Notes under the pieces: generated by a model
The model's database searches: none
Told to the model about the DNA's origin: nothing
Seen by the model: the letters and a program-made list of their open reading frames with translations, nothing else
Shown here: positions 1 to 5,754 of the stretch, piece by piece
Layout: every line of letters begins with the position of its first letter
How positions within the stretch are numbered: position 1 is the stretch's first letter
Position numbers and translations under genes: made by a program
Origin: Bacillota bacterium
GTDB taxonomy: Bacteria; Bacillota; Clostridia; Peptostreptococcales; Anaerovoracaceae
Assembly: GCA_016281165.1 (NCBI GenBank)
Contig: JAEEIC010000156.1
Coordinates: 1-5,754 of the forward strand
Direction: 5' to 3'
DNA: 5,754 nucleotides

Positions 1-984
1 GGAAGGCTCCTGGTCTCCCAGACCGAGTCGTTCTTCGCCGGCAGCGAAGAAGCCCTGGCGGAAAAGGAAAAGAAAAAGGAAGAGCTGGAGAAAAAGCTCG
101 CCGAGAGCGAGCTCAGGAAAAAGGCTCTCAGCGAAAAGAGCGACGAGTCCGAAGACGAGAGAAGGGAGCTCGACAGCCGCATATACGAGAGCCAGATGGA
201 AAAGCACGAGGCCGATCTGAGGCTGGCGCGCTTCGAGGCCCAGACCGACGCGTACAAAGACAAGCTCTACGACGAGTTCGCCCTCACCTACGCCCAGGCC
301 TTCGAGCTGGCCGACGCGGATTTCGTCATGAGCAGGGGCGTCAGGGAATCCAGGGAGTACAGAGATCGCATCAGGGAACTTGGAGAGGTCAGCGTCAAGG
401 CGATCGAGGAATACAGGGAAGTCAAGGAAAGATACGATTTCCTCTCCGCGCAGAAGGCGGATCTTGAGCAGGCCATAGACGAGCTCAACACGGTCATAAG
501 AGATACCGACAGTCTCATCAAGGCCCGCTTCAAGGAGAGCTTCGACAGCGTGGTCGAGAACTTCGAGCTCTGCTTCAAAGAGCTCTTCAAAGGCGGCAGC
601 GCCCGCCTGGGGCTGGAGGATCCGGAGCATCCCATGGAAAGCGCGATCGAGATCGAGGCCCAGCCCCCGGGCAAGAAGCTGCAGAACATCAATCTGCTCT
701 CCGGCGGCGAGAAGACCATGACGGCCATCGCCCTCATGTTCGCCGTCCTCAGGTCGAAGCCCACCCCGTTCTGCATACTGGACGAGGTCGAGGCGGCCCT
801 CGACGACAACAATATCGAGTGCTTCGCCTCATATCTGAAAAAATTCACGGACACCCAGTTCGCCCTGGTCACCCACCAGAAGGCGACCATGGAGCACGCC
901 GACGTCATGTACGGCGTGACCATGCCGGAGCACGGAGTCTCCAGGGTATTATCCTTAAGGCTCGGGGACGAGATCCCCGTGTAG
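1..984 (+). CDS. smc: Chromosome partition protein Smc, C-terminal part (5' end outside window)
   Basis: The frame is open from base 1 and ends at TAG 982-984, giving the last 327 residues of an SMC ATPase. Bacterial Smc is usually about 1,150-1,200 residues, so the N-terminal Walker A half, hinge and most of the coiled coil lie upstream. Seen here: a charged heptad-like coiled-coil arm (about residues 15-180 of the fragment), containing the Smc-typical stretch IEEYREVKERYDFLSAQ, then the C-terminal ATPase head. Head motifs are QPPGKKLQN, the ABC signature LSGGEK (bases 697-714), Walker B CILDE with catalytic Glu just after Asp at 781-783, D-loop ALDD, and the H-loop His (874-876) in VTHQK. 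The protein ends with the usual YGVTM...GVSRVLSL block. Smc dimers with ScpA/ScpB organise and segregate the chromosome. An H-loop Gln replaces the common Arg (THRK), a minor oddity. It lies 29 bp upstream of ftsY. Identification is near certain. Confidence 0.97.
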   Translation, partial: GRLLVSQTESFFAGSEEALAEKEKKKEELEKKLAESELRKKALSEKSDESEDERRELDSRIYESQMEKHEADLRLARFEAQTDAYKDKLYDEFALTYAQAFELADADFVMSRGVRESREYRDRIRELGEVSVKAIEEYREVKERYDFLSAQKADLEQAIDELNTVIRDTDSLIKARFKESFDSVVENFELCFKELFKGGSARLGLEDPEHPMESAIEIEAQPPGKKLQNINLLSGGEKTMTAIALMFAVLRSKPTPFCILDEVEAALDDNNIECFASYLKKFTDTQFALVTHQKATMEHADVMYGVTMPEHGVSRVLSLRLGDEIPV

Positions 985-1013
985 AAGGCCGCAAGGCGGA
1001 AACGGCGGAATAA

Positions 1014-1907
1014 ATGGCAGAAAAGAAAAGATCCTTCTTCGGAAGGCTGGCGCAGAAGATAGAGGACGTCCTGACCTTCAGGACCACTCCGGACGAGACC
1101 ACCATCGACGAGCTCGAGGAGGTCCTGATCTCGTCCGACATCGGCATGCAGACCACCATGGACATCAGCGAGGAACTCAGGGCCCGCATACGCAGCGATT
1201 ATCTCAACACCGCGGAGGAGTTCAGGGAAGCCCTGCGCGAGATCATCACCCGTATGCTCGACAAGAAGGAGAGGCTCGCCCTCTCCGGCGAGACCCCGCT
1301 CATCATCATGGTGATAGGAGTCAACGGCGTGGGCAAGACCACGAGCATCGCCAAGCTCGCCTGGCGCTTCAAAAAGCAGGGGAAGAGCGTGCTCCTCATC
1401 GCCGCCGACACCTTCAGGGCCGCGGCCTCCGAGCAGCTCTCCGTCTGGGGAGAGAGGCTGGACGTGCCGGTGATCAAGCACAAAGAGGGAGCGGACCCCT
1501 CCGCCGTCATCTTCGACGGCCTGGCGGCCGCGAAGGCCAGGAACACCGACGTGATCATCTGCGACACGGCGGGCAGGCTGCACAACAAATCGAATCTCAT
1601 GAACGAGCTGGCCAAGATGAACAAGGTCATCTCGAGGGAGTACCCGGACGCGGCGAGGGAGACCCTGCTGGTCCTGGACGCCACCACGGGCAAGAACGCC
1701 ATCTCCCAGGCGAAGGAGTTCGGCAGCGTGGCGGATCTTACCGGACTCATCCTCACCAAGCTGGACGGAACGGCCAAGGGAGGCATAGTCATAACACTTG
1801 CCGATGAGCTGGATCTTCCGGTCAAGTTCATCGGTGTCGGCGAGGGAATGGAAGATCTTAAGGTCTTCGATCCCGCGGATTTCGCCGCGAGCATTTTCGA
1901 GGGGTAG
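1014..1907 (+). CDS. ftsY: Signal recognition particle receptor FtsY
   Basis: This is a complete 297-residue SRP GTPase, the membrane-associated receptor that docks Ffh/4.5S RNA-ribosome complexes at the translocon. A short amphipathic, basic N-terminus (SFFGRLAQKIEDVL, residues 7-20) would serve as the lipid-binding sequence. The helical N domain covers about 20-90. The NG GTPase motifs follow: G1 GVNGVGKTT (102-110), DTFRAAA of the insertion box (132-138), G3 DTAGR (184-188), G4 TKLD (248-251) followed by GTAKGG, and the closing GVGE (274-277). It lacks the long acidic A domain of the E. coli protein, as is usual for short Bacillota FtsY. An in-frame TAA (1011-1013) directly abuts the ATG, so no start further upstream is possible. 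The Shine-Dalgarno is weak (GGCGG at 1004-1008; AAGGCGG at 993-999). It is distinguished from Ffh by the short N-terminus and absence of an M domain. Confidence 0.97.
   Translation: MAEKKRSFFGRLAQKIEDVLTFRTTPDETTIDELEEVLISSDIGMQTTMDISEELRARIRSDYLNTAEEFREALREIITRMLDKKERLALSGETPLIIMVIGVNGVGKTTSIAKLAWRFKKQGKSVLLIAADTFRAAASEQLSVWGERLDVPVIKHKEGADPSAVIFDGLAAAKARNTDVIICDTAGRLHNKSNLMNELAKMNKVISREYPDAARETLLVLDATTGKNAISQAKEFGSVADLTGLILTKLDGTAKGGIVITLADELDLPVKFIGVGEGMEDLKVFDPADFAASIFEG
1899..1904 (+). promoter_or_regulatory. Ribosome-binding site of the PBP gene, inside the end of ftsY
   Basis: GAGGGG lies at 1899-1904, with its GAGG core 10 nt before the ATG at 1913, and overlaps the last codons of ftsY. 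It is the best Shine-Dalgarno match in the window. It supports the ATG at 1913 as the real start and suggests that ribosomes terminating on ftsY re-initiate on the PBP gene. Confidence 0.6.
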
Positions 1908-1912
1908 ATCAA

Positions 1913-4900
1913 ATGGAAAAAGACTACGGGATAGAGTATGAAAGGGAGGTGCTGGCTGCCTTCGACCGCATGGCCAAGAAATACGAGAGCCATGAGGAGC
2001 AGCCGGTACCGGCAGCGGAAGACTCCGCGCGGACAGGTGCGACGAAGGTCTTCAGCAAGGATCAGGAGCAGAGGCTGAACGAGATGCTCGACAGTCTTCC
2101 CGAGGAAAGGGAAGAAGCCGGGGCTCCCTCTGCGGAACTGTCAGCGGCCGCGGCGGCCGCGGGAGCGGCAGGGGAAGCTCCCGCGGTGAAGGCTGAGGCG
2201 GCCGAAGAAGAGAAAGAAAGCGAAGAGACGAAGGAAGCGCAGGAAGAGGCTCTGGAAAAGACCGTGCTGTACGGCGGGGCCCTCGCGGCCGCGGCTGCTC
2301 CGGAAGGAGCCAGTGAGGCGGCGGAGGGGGCAGAGCCTTCGGATATCGCCGCGGAGAACGCGAAAGACGCGGCGGTCCCCGCGGCCGCGGCCGTAAAGGC
2401 CGCGTCCTCTTCGGAAGGCAAAAAGATGAAGAAGAGCAAGGGAAGCGGGAAGGGCTCCGCGAAAAAGTCCTCTCAAAAGGACGGCGGCAAGCCCAAAAAG
2501 AAGAAGAGAAAGCGCCACAAGTTCTGGGGCCTCAAGATACTGCTCTGGCTCTTCCTGCTCTGCATAGTCGCGGGCATAGGCGCCGCGGGCTACGTCGGCT
2601 ACAAGGTCCTCGATATCATCAGGGACACTCCCGAGATCAATCCGGACAATATCTACGACCTTCTGGGCGAGAATTCTGTCCTTTTGGACAGCGAAGGCAA
2701 CTTCCTTGAGAACATATACAGCGGAGGGTCTCTAAGGACCAATATAGAATACAAGGATCTTCCGGAGGATCTGATAAACGCCTTCGTATGTACGGAGGAT
2801 AAGACCTTCTGGGACCACCACGGCTTCAACTTCGTTCGTATAATAGGCGCTATAGTCGAGGCCGTCTCAGGTGAAAAGGACAGGATAGGCGGGACCTCCA
2901 CCATAACCCAGCAGCTGGCCAGAAATCTTTATCTTGCCGATGTAAAGGGCGACAGAGACATGACCCGTAAGATAAGGGAGGCCTACTATACGGTAGTCAT
3001 CGAAAACTCCCTGACCAAGGAGCAGATACTCGAGGCCTACCTCAATACCGTTTACATGGGCTACAACTCCGACGGAGTAGCGGCAGCCGCCGAGGCGTAT
3101 TTCTCCAAGGACGTTCAGGATCTAAACCTTCTCGAATGCGCGGCTCTGGCCGCTCTTCCCCAGAGCCCCAATACCTACGCGCCCATAAAGAGGGTCGCGG
3201 TCAGCTCCGTGGAGGATCCCGAAAGCCTTGATATAATCTCCAAGGACGAGAACTGGATCATATATTTCAACGATGCTTCCAAGGACCGCATCAACCTCGT
3301 TCTCTACAATATGCACGACCAGGGCAAGATAGATGACCGCACCTGGACCCGCGCCAAGGCTGACAGCATCAGAAAGTACATAAATCCCGGCGCCAACGCC
3401 ACCACCTACAGCAAGTACTCCTACTTCGTCGATTACTGCAAGGACTGCGTGCTCGACGATATCCAGAGCTATCTCGGCTATACCCACGAGGAGGCGACCA
3501 GGCTGCTGTATCAGGGGGGGCTTACCATCCATTCCACCCTGAACACCGAGATCCAGGACATCCTTGAGGAAGTCTACGCCAACGAGGACAACTTCCCCGA
3601 CGTAGGCACCTTGAGAAGAGACAAGGCCGGCAACATCCTCTATCAGGAGGGCGACAGGATACTGCTCTACAGCAAGGCCAACATGCTCAACGCCGACGGG
3701 GACTTCGTCCTCAAGCCCGCCGAGATCGAGTGGCAGGACAACGGCGACCTGCTGATCAAGAAGGGCGGCAGGCTCAACATCTACAACACTACCGTAGGCG
3801 ACAAGACCGACTACAGCATAGAGCTCAAGGGCTTCTACGAGATCGAGGACAAGAAGTTCTACAGCACCAGCGGCGGCGCCTGGTCCATCGGCGCCGACTA
3901 CAAGAGAAGGAACTCCGACGGCGACGTGATCATCAGCGCCGACTATTTCAAGGCGAAGCCCGAGGCCTTCACGAAGAACGACGACGGCAGCGTCACCTTC
4001 AGCCACGAGTACTTCAGCCTGAACCAGAGGATACTGCAGCCCCAGTCCGCCATGAGCATCATGGACCACACCACCAGCCAGCTGGTGGCCATGATAGGCG
4101 GGCGCGGAATCGAGGGCAAGCTGCTCTTCAACCGCGCGACCGCTCCCCGCCAGCCGGGATCCTCGATCAAGCCCATATCGGTGTATTCCACCGCTCTGCA
4201 GGCGGGAGCCGACGGTCTGGGCAACTTTACCGCCGCCATGCCCCTGGATGACGCCCCGACCAAGAGGGGCAACGGAGTCTGGCCCAAGAACTGGTACTCG
4301 GGCTACAGGGGCATGACCAACCTGCGCCACGCCGTCGAGCAGTCCATCAACGCCTGCGCGGTGCAGCTCTATCTGCAGCTCGACCCGCAGATGTGCATCG
4401 ATCAGCTGCAGGGCATGGGCATCACCAGCCTCGTCACGACCGGCACCGTCAACGACATGAACGCCTCGGCCCTGGCCCTGGGCGGCATGACCCACGGCAT
4501 CTCGCCGCTGCAGATGACCGGAGCCTACGGCACCTTCGGCAACTACGGCGTCTACACCGAGCCCATAACCTACACCACCATAACCAACAAGAGGGGCGAC
4601 GTCATCATCGAGAAGAAGCCCGTGACCCACCAGGTCATGGGTGAAGCGGCGGCCTCCCTCATGACGGACATACTGAGGACCACCGTTACCAACGGCCTGG
4701 CCTCCAACGCCAAGATGAAGAGCTCGGAGACCGCCGGCAAGACCGGTACCACCTCCGAGAAATACGATATCTGGTTCTGCGGCCTCACTCCCAAGTACTC
4801 CGCCGCCGTCTGGATAGGAAACGACGTCAACATACCCTTAAGGCAGGGCAGCAGCTTCGCCGTGACCCTCTGGAAGAAGGTCATGGATCCGGTCTGCTCG

Positions 4901-5754
4901 CTCGACGGGGACTACAAGAAGTTCGAGATGAAGGGCGAGTTCTCGCGCATCACCGTCGACAAGTATTCGGGCAAGAAGCTGGGACCCTATTCCGGAATGG
5001 ACAGCCGCGGCAGCGGCCTCTCCGAGATATTCATCGCCGGCACCGAGCCCTCCGAGACCGACGACGCCCACAAGCTCGTCAATGTCTGCGCCGAGACAGG
5101 CTATCTCGCCACGCCTTACTGCGACAACGTCGTACAGAAGGTCGGCATCGTGAGGCCCTGCGGCAGCTCCTGGGAGAAGTTCATCGTCGAGACCGGCATT
5201 AGAGCCAGCGTGGGACTGCTCCCCGACGCCAGATACGACGCGCCCGATTTCTACTGCCCGGTGCATAATCCCGACAGATCGCACTACCCGGTATCGCCGA
5301 TAGGAAGCGGCATCGCGGCCTACAACCCGATGGACGTCGCGCCCGAGGAACCGCCGGAAGAGCTTCCTCCCGAAGGAGTGCCCGAGCCCGGCGAGAACGA
5401 GGGCGGCGGAAGGGGCGAGAACCCCGAGGAGAATCCCCCCGCGGTCGAGCCCGGCGCGCCGGCTGATCCGACGCGGCCCTCCGAAGGGAGCGATCCCGGC
5501 CAGACCGGAGATCCCAGAGGACAGCAGGGCGAAGCGGCGCCTCCTGCCGAGCAGCCGCCTGTTGAGCAGCCTCCTGCCGAGCAGCCGCCCGAGGTCACTC
5601 CTCCCGCGGAGCAGCCGACTGAACCGACGCAGCCGACTGAACCGACGCAGCCGACTGAACCGACGCAGCCGAGCGAACCGACCGAGCCGACGCAGCCGGC
5701 AGAACCCGCGCAGCCGACCGAGCCCGCGCAGCCGACCGAGCCCGCGCAGCCGAC
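1913..5754 (+). CDS. Bifunctional class A penicillin-binding protein (GT51 glycosyltransferase + transpeptidase), 3' end outside window
   Basis: Frame open from ATG 1913 to the window edge: 1280 codons, no stop. It is a PBP1A-type (ponA/mrcA-like) enzyme that polymerises lipid II and cross-links peptidoglycan outside the membrane. Order: Ala/Glu-rich cytoplasmic segment (residues ~30-168); Lys-rich stretch (169-203, 18 of 35 Lys/Arg); one membrane helix (~204-230). GT51 motifs are EDKTFWDHHG (catalytic Glu295), GGTSTITQQL (326-335), RKIRE (352-356, second Glu356) and ILEAYLNTVYMG (372-383). An interdomain stretch spans ~545-702. Transpeptidase motifs are SSIK (nucleophile Ser750, Lys753), SIN (811-813) and KTGT (943-946), all intact. 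A Cys-containing module follows (C1059, C1070, C1083, C1115), then a Pro/Glu/Gln tail from ~1144. Class A PBPs are usually ~700-950 residues, so this one is unusually long. The start is favoured by the GAGGGG site and 5-bp spacing from ftsY; ATG 2426 (Met172) is an alternative that would remove the Ala/Glu region. Family assignment is firm; which paralogue it is, is not. Confidence 0.95.
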   Translation, partial: MEKDYGIEYEREVLAAFDRMAKKYESHEEQPVPAAEDSARTGATKVFSKDQEQRLNEMLDSLPEEREEAGAPSAELSAAAAAAGAAGEAPAVKAEAAEEEKESEETKEAQEEALEKTVLYGGALAAAAAPEGASEAAEGAEPSDIAAENAKDAAVPAAAAVKAASSSEGKKMKKSKGSGKGSAKKSSQKDGGKPKKKKRKRHKFWGLKILLWLFLLCIVAGIGAAGYVGYKVLDIIRDTPEINPDNIYDLLGENSVLLDSEGNFLENIYSGGSLRTNIEYKDLPEDLINAFVCTEDKTFWDHHGFNFVRIIGAIVEAVSGEKDRIGGTSTITQQLARNLYLADVKGDRDMTRKIREAYYTVVIENSLTKEQILEAYLNTVYMGYNSDGVAAAAEAYFSKDVQDLNLLECAALAALPQSPNTYAPIKRVAVSSVEDPESLDIISKDENWIIYFNDASKDRINLVLYNMHDQGKIDDRTWTRAKADSIRKYINPGANATTYSKYSYFVDYCKDCVLDDIQSYLGYTHEEATRLLYQGGLTIHSTLNTEIQDILEEVYANEDNFPDVGTLRRDKAGNILYQEGDRILLYSKANMLNADGDFVLKPAEIEWQDNGDLLIKKGGRLNIYNTTVGDKTDYSIELKGFYEIEDKKFYSTSGGAWSIGADYKRRNSDGDVIISADYFKAKPEAFTKNDDGSVTFSHEYFSLNQRILQPQSAMSIMDHTTSQLVAMIGGRGIEGKLLFNRATAPRQPGSSIKPISVYSTALQAGADGLGNFTAAMPLDDAPTKRGNGVWPKNWYSGYRGMTNLRHAVEQSINACAVQLYLQLDPQMCIDQLQGMGITSLVTTGTVNDMNASALALGGMTHGISPLQMTGAYGTFGNYGVYTEPITYTTITNKRGDVIIEKKPVTHQVMGEAAASLMTDILRTTVTNGLASNAKMKSSETAGKTGTTSEKYDIWFCGLTPKYSAAVWIGNDVNIPLRQGSSFAVTLWKKVMDPVCSLDGDYKKFEMKGEFSRITVDKYSGKKLGPYSGMDSRGSGLSEIFIAGTEPSETDDAHKLVNVCAETGYLATPYCDNVVQKVGIVRPCGSSWEKFIVETGIRASVGLLPDARYDAPDFYCPVHNPDRSHYPVSPIGSGIAAYNPMDVAPEEPPEELPPEGVPEPGENEGGGRGENPEENPPAVEPGAPADPTRPSEGSDPGQTGDPRGQQGEAAPPAEQPPVEQPPAEQPPEVTPPAEQPTEPTQPTEPTQPTEPTQPSEPTEPTQPAEPAQPTEPAQPTEPAQP
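1998..2521 (+). other. Low-complexity coding segment: Ala/Glu-rich then Lys-rich cytoplasmic domain of the PBP
   Basis: This part of the PBP gene encodes about 175 residues lying before the membrane helix, hence in the cytoplasm. It starts at about residue 29. Ala and Glu dominate to about residue 168, including a run of six Ala (78-83) followed by GAAG. A strongly basic stretch (169-203) then ends in KKKKRKRHK immediately before the helix. Acidic-then-basic composition suggests a disordered arm with a membrane-proximal positive patch, consistent with positive-inside topology. I recognise no folded domain. Whether it is translated depends on the start being 1913 rather than 2426. Confidence 0.6.
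5540..5614 (+). repeat. Five tandem 15-bp units encoding PPxEQ pentads
   Basis: The units at 5540, 5555, 5570, 5585 and 5600 read PPAEQ, PPVEQ, PPAEQ, PPEVT and PPAEQ. The first and third are identical at DNA level (cctcctgccgagcag); the others differ by synonymous and replacement changes. They form the beginning of the repetitive Pro-rich tail of the PBP and lead directly into 18-bp units. Confidence 0.85.
5615..5754 (+). repeat. Tandem 18-bp units encoding PTEPTQ / PTEPAQ hexads, running off the window
   Basis: There are three perfect copies of ccgactgaaccgacgcag (5615-5632, 5633-5650, 5651-5668; PTEPTQ). Diverged units follow: PSEPTE (5669), a half unit PTQ (5687) and PAEPAQ (5696). Next come two perfect copies of ccgaccgagcccgcgcag (5714-5731, 5732-5749; PTEPAQ), and a further unit has begun at 5750. 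Pro falls at every third residue and Glu alternates with Gln. Identity at synonymous positions points to recent DNA-level expansion. The full copy number cannot be known from this window. Confidence 0.93.

Noticed and set aside
871..882. Smc H-loop reads THQK instead of the common THRK
   Set aside because: The catalytically relevant His is kept and all other head motifs are intact, so this is taken as ordinary variation rather than loss of function.
985..1013. Possible hairpin between smc and ftsY (CCGC 989-992 with GCGG 996-999)
   Set aside because: Only a 4-bp stem with a 3-base loop and no T tract; not a credible terminator, and the spacing fits operon read-through.
288..1583. 431-codon open frame on the minus strand opposite smc and ftsY
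   Set aside because: It spans two well-identified genes and the gap between them, has no recognisable motif, and is expected from the GC-rich codon bias of the sense strand.
2426..2428. Alternative PBP start at Met172 with GGAAGG upstream (2413-2418)
   Set aside because: Spacing is plausible, but the 1913 start has a better ribosome-binding site and the expected 5-bp operon spacing, and the frame upstream is continuous. Kept as a second choice only.
3730..4251. Plus-strand 173-codon open frame within the PBP gene
   Set aside because: It lies in another frame of the interdomain and transpeptidase coding region and its Arg/Gln/His-rich composition is typical of an off-frame reading.
3122..4630. 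502-codon open frame on the minus strand opposite the PBP gene
   Set aside because: Its codons align exactly with the sense codons. Stops would need sense TTA, CTA or TCA, which are rare in this C/G-ending region; the frame ends exactly at a sense CTA codon (3122). The sense strand encodes intact PBP motifs throughout.
5320..5598. Gly/Ser-rich minus-strand open frame
   Set aside because: It is the reverse complement of the Pro/Glu-rich tail of the PBP; its composition is fully explained by that.

Overview
The window is a tightly packed, single-strand (+) stretch of three genes. It is GC-rich with no non-coding gap longer than 29 bp, so no gene-free region needs separate description. Order: the 3' end of smc (1-984), complete ftsY (1014-1907), and a very large class A penicillin-binding protein gene that starts at 1913 and is still open at the right edge (5754).

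Organism: smc followed directly by ftsY is characteristic of Bacillota. The class A PBP, with one N-terminal anchor, a Clostridia-style stretch between its two catalytic domains and a Cys-containing post-transpeptidase tail, also points to Clostridia, probably a GC-rich anaerobe. Arg is often AGG/AGA and Ile often ATA despite high GC. A non-Bacillota lineage with similar codon use (for example Synergistota) cannot be excluded. No genus is named.

Layout and cooperation: Smc (chromosome condensation and segregation), FtsY (SRP receptor, membrane protein insertion) and the PBP (peptidoglycan polymerisation and cross-linking) are spaced 29 bp and 5 bp apart and read as one transcriptional unit. 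The PBP ribosome-binding site overlaps the end of ftsY, so translation of the two is probably coupled. In the textbook Bacillota cluster ftsY is followed by ylxM-ffh; here the PBP gene occupies that place.

The PBP is the unusual element, with at least 1280 residues in the window. In order it has: an Ala/Glu-rich cytoplasmic segment (about 170 residues), a Lys-rich juxtamembrane stretch, one transmembrane helix, a complete GT51 glycosyltransferase domain, an interdomain segment of about 158 residues, a complete transpeptidase domain (SxxK, SxN, KTGT), a Cys-containing module, and a Pro/Glu/Gln tail. The tail is encoded by near-perfect tandem 15-bp and 18-bp repeats running off the window. I see no mobile element, CRISPR array, RNA gene or defence system. 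The best candidates for something undescribed are the two low-complexity ends of the PBP and its place in the smc-ftsY operon.
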